This document shows, piece by piece, positions 29,258 through 38,248 of a stretch of DNA of 64,000 nucleotides. The DNA comes from Heliorestis convoluta. GTDB taxonomy: Bacteria > Bacillota > Desulfitobacteriia > Heliobacteriales > Heliobacteriaceae. Below the pieces are notes generated by a model, which was given only the letters and a program-made list of their open reading frames with translations, was not told where the DNA came from and made no database searches. The first letter of the stretch is position 1. Each line of letters begins with the position of its first letter. The DNA lies in assembly GCF_009649955.1 (NCBI RefSeq), contig NZ_CP045875.1, positions 1,779,501 to 1,843,500 on the forward strand, read 5' to 3'. A program made the translations under genes and the position numbers.

Positions 29258-30169
29258 GTGAATTCAAAAGGAAAAGAAGGTACGATCATTAAAGGCTATT
29301 CTGGCTTTTATTACGTCTTAGCAGAAGAGACCCTGTTTACTTGCTCTTTACGTGGTAAGTTTCGGCAAAAAGAGAAGGGACAAACTTTTTTACCAGGCGA
29401 TCGGGTTATAATAAGCTCTTTTGATGATCAAAAAGGCGCTATTGAGGAAGTTCTTCCAAGAAAAAATGAACTATTACGACCGACGATTGCCAATGTAGAT
29501 CAAGCTTTGCTTGTCTTTTCGCTCACTTCACCCAATCCAGACTTTACCTTGATCGATCGCTTGCTTCTTTTCACGTACCTAGAACAGATTGAGCCAGTAC
29601 TTATCTGGACCAAAGGCGATCTGGCCACTGAAGAAGGTATCACAAAAGCACAAGAGCGCTTTATTCCTACAAAAGTAAAGCAAATCGTCGTTTCAACGAA
29701 AACAATGGAAGGCATTGATGGGGTAAAAGCAATCTTAAAAGAAAAGATTACCGTTCTAGCAGGCCCTTCCGGTGTAGGAAAATCTACCTTACTCAATGCC
29801 ATAGAGCCCGGTTTGGCCTTAAAGACAGGTGAAGTGAGCAAAAAGACAGGTCGTGGCAAGCATACAACGCGACATGTGGAATTATTGCGACTCTCTTTCG
29901 GCGCCTTGGTAGCTGATACGCCAGGCTTTTCTACTTTGCAAGTGCCAGATATCAAGGGAACTGATCTGGCACAGCTTTTTCCTGACATGGCCGAATATGC
30001 AGGACGATGTCGCTTTACAAGTTGTCTACACCGTACAGAGCCAGACTGTGCCGTGCGAGAAGCGCTTGAACAAGCCTTGATTCATCCTAGAAGATATGAG
30101 AATTACCTTTTGATTCTAGAAGAAGTTATGGAAAAAGATCGCCGCAAAGGGAAAGGAAGAAAAGAATGA
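29258..30169 (+). CDS. rsgA: Ribosome small subunit assembly GTPase RsgA
   Basis: RsgA is a circularly permuted GTPase that checks late 30S maturation. The 303 residues show an N-terminal OB fold, then G4-like WTKGDL, G1 GPSGVGKST at about 169-177, the switch region GRGKHTTRH, G3 DTPGFST, and a C-terminal zinc knuckle CRFTSCLHRTEPDC. The start is GTG 29258 after AAGGAGGG. It follows the kinase as in many Firmicutes and overlaps rpe by four bases (ATGA). Confidence 0.95.
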   Translation: MNSKGKEGTIIKGYSGFYYVLAEETLFTCSLRGKFRQKEKGQTFLPGDRVIISSFDDQKGAIEEVLPRKNELLRPTIANVDQALLVFSLTSPNPDFTLIDRLLLFTYLEQIEPVLIWTKGDLATEEGITKAQERFIPTKVKQIVVSTKTMEGIDGVKAILKEKITVLAGPSGVGKSTLLNAIEPGLALKTGEVSKKTGRGKHTTRHVELLRLSFGALVADTPGFSTLQVPDIKGTDLAQLFPDMAEYAGRCRFTSCLHRTEPDCAVREALEQALIHPRRYENYLLILEEVMEKDRRKGKGRKE

Positions 30170-30837
30170 GCATTAAAATTGCACCATCCATATTATCAGC
30201 AGACTTTTCTCAACTCGGTCAACAAGTGGCAGAAGTAGAAAAAGGTGGTGCCGAATATCTTCATATTGATGTGATGGACGGGCACTTTGTACCCAATATA
30301 ACGATTGGTTCTCTTGTGGTCGCTTCTTTACGGCCGAAAAGCAAAATGTTTTTTGATGTTCATCTTATGATTGAGTCTCCAGATCTTTATATCTCTGACT
30401 TTGTTCAAGCAGGCGCCGATCTGATTACGGTGCATCAGGAAGCAACCAAACATTTACATCGAACCATTTCTTTTATTAAAGAAAAAGGTGTAAAAGCCGG
30501 AGTGTCTATTAATCCAGCAACGCCTTGGCAAAGTCTAGAGTATGTATTGCCGATGGTCGATCTGGTTCTTGTTATGTCTGTCAATCCCGGTTTTGGCGGT
30601 CAACAATTTATCTCTTCTTCTTTATCAAAGATTAAGGCCTTGGCCCAATATCGGAAAGAGCACCAATTGGACTTTGAGATACAAGTTGACGGTGGCATCA
30701 ACCGAACCAATGCGCCTCTTGTCGTGCAAGCTGGTGCTGATGTACTCGTAGCAGGATCCGCCATTTTTGGTGCTAAAGATATTCAGCAAGAAGTTGTTGC
30801 TTTACGGAAACAAGGAGAAGCAGGACAAACGGAATAG
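30166..30837 (+). CDS. rpe: Ribulose-phosphate 3-epimerase
   Basis: Rpe interconverts ribulose-5-P and xylulose-5-P in the pentose phosphate pathway. The 223-residue TIM barrel begins IAPSILSADFSQLGQQV; HIDVMDGHFVPN carries metal-binding His and Asp residues; VDLVLVMSVNPGFGGQQF and QVDGGINRTNAP are standard. ATG 30166 overlaps the rsgA stop. It is the last gene of the run before the riboflavin promoter. Confidence 0.95.
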   Translation: MSIKIAPSILSADFSQLGQQVAEVEKGGAEYLHIDVMDGHFVPNITIGSLVVASLRPKSKMFFDVHLMIESPDLYISDFVQAGADLITVHQEATKHLHRTISFIKEKGVKAGVSINPATPWQSLEYVLPMVDLVLVMSVNPGFGGQQFISSSLSKIKALAQYRKEHQLDFEIQVDGGINRTNAPLVVQAGADVLVAGSAIFGAKDIQQEVVALRKQGEAGQTE

Positions 30838-30869
30838 GCTGTGAAACTTTAGGTTTATTGATACAATGA

Positions 30870-30898
30870 TTGACTGAATCCGAAGAAAAGGATATAAT
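30870..30898 (+). promoter_or_regulatory. Promoter of the riboflavin operon
   Basis: TTGACT, 17 bases, TATAAT: a near-consensus sigma-A promoter about 50 bases before the FMN aptamer. Confidence 0.85.
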
Positions 30899-30947
30899 TG
30901 CTATCAGTAATCGTGATAATTAAAGAAACTATCCAATTAAATAGTAA

Positions 30948-31068
30948 AGTTTCCTTCGGGGGTGGGTGTAATTCCCTACCGGCGGTATAGCCCGCGAGCT
31001 CTTTCCTAAAGAGCAGATTCGGTGAGATTCCGAAGCCGACAGTATAGTCTGGATGAGAGAGGGAAAGG
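30948..31068 (+). ncRNA. FMN riboswitch (RFN element)
   Basis: The aptamer core is plainly visible: GGGTGTAATTCCCTACCGGC, GGCGGTATAGCCCGCGAGC, GGTGAGATTCCGAAGCCGAC and AGTATAGTCTGGATGAGAGA, in the canonical order. The closing stem P1 is TTTCC near 30950 with GGAAA near 31062. It binds FMN and, with the terminator downstream, should turn off ribD-ribE-ribBA-ribH when FMN is plentiful. Confidence 0.95.
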
Positions 31069-31123
31069 TTATGCTTTTTTTGCTTTTTTATAAGCAGGAT
31101 CAGCGAAGTCTGTTGCATTCAGA

Positions 31124-31156
31124 AACCTCGGGGAAAGATAGCCTCGAGGTTTTTTA
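31124..31156 (+). terminator. Riboswitch-controlled terminator
   Basis: AACCTCG pairs with CGAGGTT around a 13-15 base loop and is followed by TTTTTT. It lies between the FMN aptamer and ribD, the expected place for the expression platform. Confidence 0.82.
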
Positions 31157-31184
31157 TTTGTCAATGGCTAAAAGGTAGGAAACA

Positions 31185-32333
31185 ATGAAGGAACAAAAAT
31201 TTATGGAAAGAGCCCTTCAGTTGGCTCTGAAAGCAAAAGGCAACACAAGCCCCAATCCACTTGTCGGTGCCGTTCTTGTCAAAGAAGGTACTATCATTGG
31301 TGAAGGCTATCATCGAAAAGCAGGAACAGCCCATGCAGAGGTAGTGGCTCTCCAAGAAGCAGGTCAAGAGGCGGTAGATGCTACCCTTTACGTTACTTTA
31401 GAGCCTTGTAGTCACTTTGGGCGAACGGCGCCTTGTACAGACGCCATTATTGCAGCCGGTGTCAAAAGTGTCAGCATGGCCATGTTAGATCCCAATCCGC
31501 AAGTGGCTGGGAAAGGCTTGGACAAGCTAAAGCAACAAGGCATTGATGTGCATGTTGGGTTGATGGCCCAAGAAGCAGCTCGAATCAATCAACCTTTTCT
31601 TACCTGGATCACTGCGAAGCGCCCACAAGTGCTAGCCAAATGGGCGATGACTTTAGATGGCAAAATCGCAACTGTTCAGGGTGATAGTAAATGGATCTCT
31701 TCGCCGGCAAGTCGACAGCAGGTGCACCAGTGGCGGCAAGAAAGAGATGCCATTCTTGTAGGCATAGGTACGGTTCTTGCCGACGATCCAGAGCTAACAA
31801 CGCGTATCGCAGATTTTGATCTGACTTTTCCGCGGCAAGAGCAGAAACATCCACTACGAGTTATTTTAGACAGCCAGGCTCGCACCCCTTTACAAGCTAG
31901 GCTTTTACATGGACCAGGGAAAACCCTGATTGCTGTTACAGACAAGGCGCCTGTGGAAAGAATAAAAGCTTTAGAAGAAAAAGGTGCTGAAGTATGGATC
32001 TGCCCTTTTGATGAAGCTGGCAAAATCGACGTAGCCTATCTGCTACAGCGACTCGGTAGAGCAGGCATTACCTCTCTCCTTGTTGAAGGGGGCGCAGCGG
32101 TACATGGCGCTTTTTTTCAAGCCAAAATGGTCGATCAACTGGCTGTTTTTATTGCGCCGAAAATCGTGGGCGGTGCCCAGGCACCTTCACCTGTGGGCGG
32201 TATGGGCCTTGAGCAAATGGCCCAGGCCTGGCAATTGTCACAGTGGCAAGGCCGACGGTCCGGTGAAGACTGGCTACTTGAAGGAACGCTACAGGAGGTG
32301 GGCCCTTGTTTACCGGAATCGTTGAAGAGCTAG
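31185..32333 (+). CDS. ribD: Bifunctional riboflavin deaminase/reductase
   Basis: RibD performs the second and third steps from GTP to riboflavin: pyrimidine deamination and NADPH-dependent side-chain reduction. The 382 residues comprise a cytidine-deaminase-like half with zinc ligands His50, Cys75 and Cys84 and catalytic Glu52 (HAE and PCxxxxxxxxC), and a reductase half from about residue 145 (VLAKWAMTLDGKIA; VEGGAAVHGAF). ATG 31185 starts 29 bases after the riboswitch terminator and follows AAAGGTAGG. The 3' end overlaps ribE by 28 bases. Confidence 0.96.
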   Translation: MKEQKFMERALQLALKAKGNTSPNPLVGAVLVKEGTIIGEGYHRKAGTAHAEVVALQEAGQEAVDATLYVTLEPCSHFGRTAPCTDAIIAAGVKSVSMAMLDPNPQVAGKGLDKLKQQGIDVHVGLMAQEAARINQPFLTWITAKRPQVLAKWAMTLDGKIATVQGDSKWISSPASRQQVHQWRQERDAILVGIGTVLADDPELTTRIADFDLTFPRQEQKHPLRVILDSQARTPLQARLLHGPGKTLIAVTDKAPVERIKALEEKGAEVWICPFDEAGKIDVAYLLQRLGRAGITSLLVEGGAAVHGAFFQAKMVDQLAVFIAPKIVGGAQAPSPVGGMGLEQMAQAWQLSQWQGRRSGEDWLLEGTLQEVGPCLPESLKS

Positions 32334-32971
32334 GGAAGATACGAGATATTCGCAAAGGACCTCGTTCCGCTCAACTCGTAGTAGAAGCCCAAAAAGTACT
32401 TACAGACGTTAAACTAGGCGATTCTATCGCTGTCAACGGCGTCTGCTTGACAGTCGTCGAATTTACAAAAGATTATTTTGTGGCTGACATTATGGATGAA
32501 ACATTACAGCGCACCGCTTTGGCCCAGGTCTATAGAGGTAGCTATGTCAACTTGGAGCGTGCTCTGCGGATGGGCGACCGCCTCGGTGGTCATATTGTCT
32601 CTGGCCATGTTGATGAAGTAGGCACAATAAAGGGCCAGAAAAAAGTTGACATTGCTGTCATTACAGAAATTGCTTGTTCACCAGCATTGCTTCGATATGT
32701 GATTCCGAAAGGCTCTATCGCCATTGATGGTATAAGCCTCACTGTTGTGGAAGTTTTAGATCAATCTTTTACCGTTTCTCTGATCCCGCATACGGCCGGT
32801 GAAACGACTTTGGGCATAAAGAAAAAAGGGGACCTTGTGAATCTAGAAGGGGATATGCTAGTGAAATACGTAGAGCGGCTCTTGTCTGTTCCAAGTCCCC
32901 TTGATTCGAGTAAGAGAAAAGCTGGGGCGGGTAAGCTAACGAAAGAGTTTTTGATGGAGCAGGGGTATTAG
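32306..32971 (+). CDS. ribE: Riboflavin synthase alpha subunit
   Basis: RibE dismutates two 6,7-dimethyl-8-ribityllumazine molecules to riboflavin. Its two tandem lumazine-binding repeats are clear: MFTGIVEELGKI and SIAVNGVCLTVVE in the first, GGHIVSGHVDEVG, SIAIDGISLTVVE and IPHTAGETTLG in the second. The 221 residues are normal. The start is TTG 32306, preceded by CAGGAGGTG within the ribD 3' end, so translation is coupled. Confidence 0.95.
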   Translation: MFTGIVEELGKIRDIRKGPRSAQLVVEAQKVLTDVKLGDSIAVNGVCLTVVEFTKDYFVADIMDETLQRTALAQVYRGSYVNLERALRMGDRLGGHIVSGHVDEVGTIKGQKKVDIAVITEIACSPALLRYVIPKGSIAIDGISLTVVEVLDQSFTVSLIPHTAGETTLGIKKKGDLVNLEGDMLVKYVERLLSVPSPLDSSKRKAGAGKLTKEFLMEQGY

Positions 32972-33019
32972 AAAGGCTCATCGTCGATGGCTCTTAATTA
33001 TTATAGAGGAGTGATTCCT

Positions 33020-34225
33020 TTGCCTTTTCATCGTATAGAAGAAGCAATTGCTGATATAGAAGCTGGTAAAATGGTGATTGTCGTAGATGATCAAGATCGA
33101 GAAAATGAAGGCGATCTTTTAATGGCTGCCGAGAAAGCAACGCCAGAAGCGGTTAACTTTATGGCGACCTATGGCAAAGGCTTAATCTGTGTACCTATGT
33201 CAGGGGAACGCCTAGACAGCTTAGAACTGTATCCCATGGTTCAAAATAATACCGACCGAATGGAGACGGCTTTTACAGTCTCTGTCGATGCTTCTACTTG
33301 CACAACCGGTATTTCAGCCTTTGAAAGAGCCCAGACCATTCAAGCCTTACTGGATCCGAAGACAAGACCGGCTGATCTTCGGAAGCCTGGCCATATCTTT
33401 CCTTTACGAGCTCGCGATGGTGGTGTCTTAACAAGAGCAGGCCATACTGAAGCGGCCGTTGATCTAGCGCAAATGGCAGGCCTCTATCCAGCCGGCGTTA
33501 TCTGCGAAATCATGGCCGATGATGGGACAATGGCTCGTGTGCCCGCGTTGATTGAGTTTGCAGAAAAACATAATCTTAAGTTGATCACCATTGCTGATCT
33601 GATTGAGTATCGTCGCAAGAAAGAAAAGTTAATTCGCAAAGTAGAGACCATTCAATTGCCCACAAAGTACGGCGATTTCCAGGCAGTTGCTTATGAGAGT
33701 CTTCTCGACAAAGATTGCCACTTGGCCATTGTCAAAGGCGATCTATCGGATCAAGAAGAGGGCCTACTCGTCCGTGTTCACTCAGAGTGTTTAACGGGCG
33801 ATGTGTTAGGTTCCAAACGATGCGACTGTGGCGATCAATTAGCGGCTGCCCTTTGCAGAATTGAAGAAGAAGGCCGGGGAATTGTCCTTTATATGCGTCA
33901 AGAAGGACGAGGGATTGGCCTGGTCAATAAAATTCGAGCTTACAAACTACAAGATCTAGGTGCTGATACGGTACAAGCCAATGAAATGCTAGGTTTTCCA
34001 GCTGACTTGCGAGACTATGGCATCGGTGCACAAATTCTCGTTGATCTCGGGGTGAAAAAGATTCGACTGATGACGAACAATCCTCGCAAGATCAAAGGCT
34101 TAGAAGGTTATGGTCTGTCGATTGTGGAACGAGTGCCCATCGTGGCAGGTTGTGCGCCTGAAAATGAGCGATACTTGCATACCAAAGAAGAAAAGCTGGG
34201 TCATATGCTTTTTGAACAGTCCTAG
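33020..34225 (+). CDS. ribBA: Bifunctional DHBP synthase/GTP cyclohydrolase II
   Basis: RibBA makes both riboflavin precursors: 3,4-dihydroxy-2-butanone-4-P from ribulose-5-P, and the pyrimidine from GTP. RibB half (to about residue 200): [24 protein letters not shown]. RibA half: [24 protein letters not shown]-type zinc site with three Cys, and [10 protein letters not shown] chose TTG 33020: GAGGAG lies eight bases upstream and [10 protein letters not shown] is the usual N-terminus, giving 401 residues; an ATG at 32987 would add 11 residues without a good ribosome site. Confidence 0.95.
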   Translation: MPFHRIEEAIADIEAGKMVIVVDDQDRENEGDLLMAAEKATPEAVNFMATYGKGLICVPMSGERLDSLELYPMVQNNTDRMETAFTVSVDASTCTTGISAFERAQTIQALLDPKTRPADLRKPGHIFPLRARDGGVLTRAGHTEAAVDLAQMAGLYPAGVICEIMADDGTMARVPALIEFAEKHNLKLITIADLIEYRRKKEKLIRKVETIQLPTKYGDFQAVAYESLLDKDCHLAIVKGDLSDQEEGLLVRVHSECLTGDVLGSKRCDCGDQLAAALCRIEEEGRGIVLYMRQEGRGIGLVNKIRAYKLQDLGADTVQANEMLGFPADLRDYGIGAQILVDLGVKKIRLMTNNPRKIKGLEGYGLSIVERVPIVAGCAPENERYLHTKEEKLGHMLFEQS

Positions 34226-34259
34226 TACAGGCAAAATAGGAAAGGCGGTTATAAAGATT

Positions 34260-34733
34260 ATGGAAATCAAAAAATCTTATGAAGGTCATCTCTTAGGTGA
34301 AGGTTTAGAGTTTGCCATTGTAGTGAGCCGTTTTAATGATTTTATTACGAGTAAACTATTATCAGGTGCTCTTGATGCACTTTATCGTCATGGTGTGGCG
34401 AAAGAAAATATATCGGTAACTTGGGTGCCTGGCGCTTTTGAAATTCCTTTGGCTGCGAAAAAGTTGGCTGAGAAAAAGAATCATGCTGTGATCTGCTTAG
34501 GTGCTGTCATTCGCGGTTCTACACCTCATTTTGACTATGTCTGCAGTGAAGTGGCCAAAGGGGTAGCACAAGTGAATATGCAGACAGGCAAGCCTACTAT
34601 CTTTGGTGTGATCACCGTTGATTCTATTGAGCAAGCCATTGAAAGAGCTGGCACGAAAGCCGGTAATAAAGGGTGGGAAGCAGCCATGTCTGCTTTAGAA
34701 ATGGCCAATCTTATGGCCGCCTTGGACGAGTAG
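34260..34733 (+). CDS. ribH: 6,7-dimethyl-8-ribityllumazine synthase
   Basis: RibH condenses the two RibBA branch products into lumazine. The 157 residues are standard and contain VVSRFND (substrate site), [27 protein letters not shown] with the catalytic His, and [31 protein letters not shown] 34260 follows AGGAAAGGCGG; the frame opens earlier, inside ribBA, with no ribosome site. It completes the FMN-regulated riboflavin set. Confidence 0.96.
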   Translation: MEIKKSYEGHLLGEGLEFAIVVSRFNDFITSKLLSGALDALYRHGVAKENISVTWVPGAFEIPLAAKKLAEKKNHAVICLGAVIRGSTPHFDYVCSEVAKGVAQVNMQTGKPTIFGVITVDSIEQAIERAGTKAGNKGWEAAMSALEMANLMAALDE

Positions 34734-34751
34734 CCGATTGAGGGAATAATG

Positions 34752-35651
34752 ATGAGTAAAGTGCCTGCCATTGTATCGATACAAAGTATGGTTGCGCAAG
34801 GTTTTGTCGGCAACGGTGCTGTCGTAGCTGGCATGTTACACTGTGCTGTTCAACCCTTGCCGATTCCAACGGTATATTACGGTGCTCACGGTGCCATTCG
34901 TCCTCGACGAGGCGGGGAAGTACCAGCGACATTGTTTTATCAGCTTTTGAAAGCTTTAGAAAATCGAGAAATTGATTTTCTGCTCAGTGGTTTCTTAGGA
35001 TCGCCTCGTCAAGGAGAGATTCTAGCCAAGTGGTTAGAGCATAGAAAAGATTTGCCCTATCTCCTTGACCCTGTTCTTGGCGACGATCCACAAGGTCTTT
35101 ATGTCTCGCCTGAAGTGGTTGAAGTGGTTCGAGAAAAGCTTTTACCGCGAGCCGACTATATTACACCGAACCCTTTTGAGTTGATGGTTTTAGCAGAAAA
35201 TGAAACGGCACCTTTACCAGAAGAAGCTGCGCCGAGAGATTGTGCGACTCTTTTTCAAGGAGCTCAAAAATTGCTGGCCCAAGGACCGAGTTGGGTCATT
35301 GTGACCAGCTGGCGGAAAGATAGAAACGAGCAGACCCTGTACAATCTTCTTTTGCATCGAGAAGGCGCTTGGGAAGTTGCAGTGAAGGCAGTGCCGAAAA
35401 AAGCTTTCGGGACGGGCGATCTTTTTGCTGCGATTCTTGCTTCTGCTCTTTCTAGAAGTTTTTCAGTGAGACAAGCTGGCGCAGCCGCTGCACTGGCTGT
35501 AGCGCAGTCTTTGCAAATCGCAGCTTTACAAAATGCCGACACAGTCATTCCGGTTGGGCTACGAACCGATCTTTTTGATGAAACGAATTATGAACAATAC
35601 GGTATCTCCGTTACACCGTTGGGAAAGGAAGCGTATAGTACAGATGGATGA
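34752..35651 (+). CDS. Pyridoxal/pyridoxine kinase-like protein (PfkB/ribokinase fold)
   Basis: This likely phosphorylates a B6 vitamer; a related hydroxymethylpyrimidine-type role is possible. The 299 residues show SIQSMVAQGFVGNGAVV at the start, matching the PdxK/PdxY SIQS-GHVGN block, LLDPVLGDDPQGLYVSPE, RADYITPNPFELMVLA, and the catalytic FGTGDLFAAI. Its placement 18 bases after ribH means it is probably co-transcribed with the riboflavin genes, joining two cofactor routes. ATG 34752 is seven bases after GAGGG; ATG 34749 is a close alternative. Confidence 0.8.
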   Translation: MSKVPAIVSIQSMVAQGFVGNGAVVAGMLHCAVQPLPIPTVYYGAHGAIRPRRGGEVPATLFYQLLKALENREIDFLLSGFLGSPRQGEILAKWLEHRKDLPYLLDPVLGDDPQGLYVSPEVVEVVREKLLPRADYITPNPFELMVLAENETAPLPEEAAPRDCATLFQGAQKLLAQGPSWVIVTSWRKDRNEQTLYNLLLHREGAWEVAVKAVPKKAFGTGDLFAAILASALSRSFSVRQAGAAAALAVAQSLQIAALQNADTVIPVGLRTDLFDETNYEQYGISVTPLGKEAYSTDG

Positions 35652-36531
35652 TCAGTTGATCTGGGCCACCGATCAAGAAGGGCAAATTCGCTTAATTGCA
35701 GCGAGAACGACAGACTTGGTGCGAGAAGCGCAACGTCGTCACAATAGCTGGCCCACAGCAACAGCAGCACTTGGTAGAACGATGACGGCTGCCCTATTAA
35801 TTGGAGCGATGCAAAAAGGCGATGAAAAGATTACCTTGCGCATTCTTGGTGACGGTCCCTTAGGCGCTGTAGTAGCGCAAAGCAACGGTCAAGGCCAAGT
35901 TCGCGGTTATGTACAGAATCCTGACCTCGACTGGCCTTCTAAATCACCGGAAAAGCTTGATGTAGGTGGTGCCGTTGGTTCTACCGGTCATCTTCATGTG
36001 ACACGCGATCTAGGACTGAAAGAAAGTTATACCGGTTCGGCGCCTCTAGTCAGTGGAGAAATAGCCGAAGACTTAACCCATTATTTTGCTACATCAGAGC
36101 AAACACCCTCCGCCGTTGCGCTGGGTGTGCTGGTGAACGAAGATGGCTCAGTTCAAGCAGCGGGCGGTTATATATTGCAGCTATTGCCCGGTGTAAGTGA
36201 AGAAAGAATTGAAGATATAGAGAAGCAGATTCAAGCTTTAGGTCCTATTAGTCACTTTTTCGCCAGTGGCAAAGATCTCGCCGATCTGGTGGAACCGCTT
36301 TTGCCAGGTCATGAGAAAAAAGTGTTGGCTGTGAAAAAGCCTGCTTTTTATTGCCACTGCGATCGAGAGCGCTTAACGGTAATGTTGAAGAGCTTAGGTG
36401 CCCAAGAGCTCGCTCAGATGCGGGAAGAGCAAGGCGGCGCTGAAGTGGTTTGTCATTTTTGCAGTGAGCGTTTTTGGTTTTCGGCGGAAGATTTGACGGC
36501 TTTGGAGCGGGAAGTTAGCGGGTTGGAGTAG
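35644..36531 (+). CDS. hslO: Redox-regulated chaperone Hsp33
   Basis: Hsp33 is a holdase turned on by oxidation and zinc release. The 295 residues include RRHNSWPTATAALGRTMTAA, VSGEIAEDLTHYF, and the C-terminal zinc centre YCHCDRERL and VCHFCSERF, that is CxC and CxxC. ATG 35644 overlaps the stop of the kinase gene by eight bases; the frame is open farther upstream but only ATG 35644 gives the family's MDDQLIWAT-like start. Possible last gene of the riboflavin transcript. Confidence 0.94.
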   Translation: MDDQLIWATDQEGQIRLIAARTTDLVREAQRRHNSWPTATAALGRTMTAALLIGAMQKGDEKITLRILGDGPLGAVVAQSNGQGQVRGYVQNPDLDWPSKSPEKLDVGGAVGSTGHLHVTRDLGLKESYTGSAPLVSGEIAEDLTHYFATSEQTPSAVALGVLVNEDGSVQAAGGYILQLLPGVSEERIEDIEKQIQALGPISHFFASGKDLADLVEPLLPGHEKKVLAVKKPAFYCHCDRERLTVMLKSLGAQELAQMREEQGGAEVVCHFCSERFWFSAEDLTALEREVSGLE

Positions 36532-36584
36532 CAAAACTTGTTCAAGAAGCCAAATAGCTGGAGGCAGGGGGAAAACTTCTAATG

Positions 36585-38126
36585 CTACATTTGTACTGTC
36601 ACATCGATTCCCCAAACTGCGATGACAATGCCGTCTTGATTTTTTATGGGCCAGGATAAGGTAACACACCAGTTGCGAGTGATAGCTGAAACATAAGGAC
36701 TGGAAATATAGTGACGACCTTTCATAGCTTCTTGCCACCAGGGTCGTTGTTGAGCGTTAGTAAGCGCGGCAGGTGGTAGGGAGACGATGAAAGTACCGTT
36801 ATTTCGGGTGCTATATACAGCTTCCACTTGTGAACAAGTACTTTTGATATCTTCAGCCAAACGGAGATGAAGAGCTGGTTCTAATATGTTTTCATTGGCT
36901 TTTTCAAAAGCTTTTTCAAGCTTTTCTTGAATTGGGGCTTTTATATTCTCTAGACTGACGTTATTTTCATCGAGCATCTGAACATTATCAGTAACTTCTG
37001 TTAATACATTAACTTCGCGATGTAATACGCTACCTAACTGACTAAGTTGTTGTAAAAGGATTTGTTGTTGTTCCACATTACGGGCAATCTCTGTTACACC
37101 TGTTGAAGCATGACTAAATAGTTCAACCGTTCTATGCATACTTTCGCTTGTCTGAGAAATTATTTCTACCTGTTTTTGTTGAGATGCAACAGCTTGATGA
37201 ATGCTTTGATCGGTTTTGTCAATGGCTTGAACGAAACTGTCAAACTTTTGTGTGATGGCAGAAGTAGCTACCAAGCCTTGCTGTACCGCTTCCATACCTT
37301 TTTCCGAAAATTGAACGAGTTTAGCAATGGCTTGTCGAATTTCACCTAAGGTCTGATTGGTATTGCGAACAGCCTGCGCAGATTGCTCAGCAAGAACCTG
37401 TACTTCACCAGCTACAACGGCAAACCCAGCGCCTGCTTTACCAGCACGGGCTGCTTCTATGGATGCATTAAGTGCTAAGAGCTGTGTTTGAGCGGAAATG
37501 TTGCCAATCGTGGCTGTGATTTGATCGATTTGAGAAGCCAACTGTTCCAGTTGCTTTAGTACCTCGTTTGTCTCAGAAGTATGCCTACCAATACTGGTCA
37601 TTCGTTCTTGCACTATGATAGAAGCTTCTTGACCTTCTTTCGTCAAGGTTCGATTGGTTTTACTTTGCCCATAGATATGATCCATGATGGAAGAAACTAC
37701 TTTAGATGCTTCAATTGTTTTCTCTAAGGCTTTATCAGCTGAAAGCAACGTATCAGATGCCTCCTGGGTCATTGTATCGATTTGACTAGCGTTGCTTGTT
37801 AATCGTTGATTTCCTTTTTCCACATCTTCCAAATCAACACGTAACTGTTCGGCCACACCTGCAACAGGACCGGCCGTTGCGTTTACATCTAAAATCTGAC
37901 GTTGCCAGAAGTGAAAAGCATCATGCAAAGCTTGTGCTGAAGGGGATATTGCTACTGGTAAGTTCTTTTTCCTTAAGTCACCTTTCGCGAGCGCTTGTAG
38001 TGCTGTTAATAGCTGTGGTTCTTTCTGTTGCTTTCGCTTCATTATATTCATTCCTACAACGATAGAACCGATACCGATTGCTACTACCAAAAAAGTGAAA
38101 GCCATAAAAAAAGTATCGATTTCCAT
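36585..38126 (-). CDS. Methyl-accepting chemotaxis protein with C-terminal Cache-like sensor
   Basis: A 513-residue chemoreceptor. One N-terminal membrane helix (residues 7-26) is followed directly by a coiled-coil signalling domain with the kinase-contact tip (SAQTQLLALNASIEAARAGKAGAGFAVVAGEVQVLAEQS). There is no periplasmic loop. The last about 110 residues look like a Cache/PDC sensor fragment (GTFIVSLPPAA, PWWQEAMKGRHYISSPYVSA, VTLSWPI, VIAVWGIDVTVQ), placed after the signalling domain and so presumably cytosolic. ATG 38126 follows AGGAGG. The leader contains a terminator-like hairpin just before the ribosome site. Confidence 0.88.
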   Translation of the reverse strand: MEIDTFFMAFTFLVVAIGIGSIVVGMNIMKRKQQKEPQLLTALQALAKGDLRKKNLPVAISPSAQALHDAFHFWQRQILDVNATAGPVAGVAEQLRVDLEDVEKGNQRLTSNASQIDTMTQEASDTLLSADKALEKTIEASKVVSSIMDHIYGQSKTNRTLTKEGQEASIIVQERMTSIGRHTSETNEVLKQLEQLASQIDQITATIGNISAQTQLLALNASIEAARAGKAGAGFAVVAGEVQVLAEQSAQAVRNTNQTLGEIRQAIAKLVQFSEKGMEAVQQGLVATSAITQKFDSFVQAIDKTDQSIHQAVASQQKQVEIISQTSESMHRTVELFSHASTGVTEIARNVEQQQILLQQLSQLGSVLHREVNVLTEVTDNVQMLDENNVSLENIKAPIQEKLEKAFEKANENILEPALHLRLAEDIKSTCSQVEAVYSTRNNGTFIVSLPPAALTNAQQRPWWQEAMKGRHYISSPYVSAITRNWCVTLSWPIKNQDGIVIAVWGIDVTVQM

Positions 38127-38140
38127 ATTTTATACCTCCT

Positions 38141-38182
38141 CAAAAAAAAAGAGAGACCTGATGAATTGCCATCAGACCTCTT
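38141..38182 (-). promoter_or_regulatory. Terminator-like hairpin in the chemoreceptor leader
   Basis: On the minus strand a five-pair lower stem (one pair a wobble), a 2x2 internal loop, a six-pair upper stem (CTGATG/CATCAG) and about nine or ten T precede the AGGAGG site of the chemoreceptor. This is the layout of an attenuator, but no aptamer-sized sequence lies between it and the promoter. Confidence 0.55.
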
Positions 38183-38199
38183 CGTCCTAAACGCTTATG

Positions 38200-38228
38200 A
38201 TTTTAGCAAAGTTTTGAAAATAAATCAA
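38200..38228 (-). promoter_or_regulatory. Promoter of the chemoreceptor gene
   Basis: On the minus strand TTGATT, 17 bases, TAAAAT. It interleaves with a plus-strand promoter at 38214-38242. Confidence 0.6.
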
Positions 38229-38242
38229 TACTAGCCAATAAT
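38214..38242 (+). promoter_or_regulatory. Promoter of a candidate small RNA
   Basis: TTGAAA, 17 bases, AATAAT; each box differs from consensus at one position. Its -35 box lies within the spacer of the minus-strand chemoreceptor promoter, so the two should compete. Confidence 0.5.
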
Positions 38243-38248
38243 GCCTTA

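Noticed and set aside
29500-29988. 162-codon minus-strand frame opposite rsgA
   Set aside because: It lies wholly within rsgA, which has all GTPase motifs. The composition is Ser/Arg-rich as usual for antisense frames.
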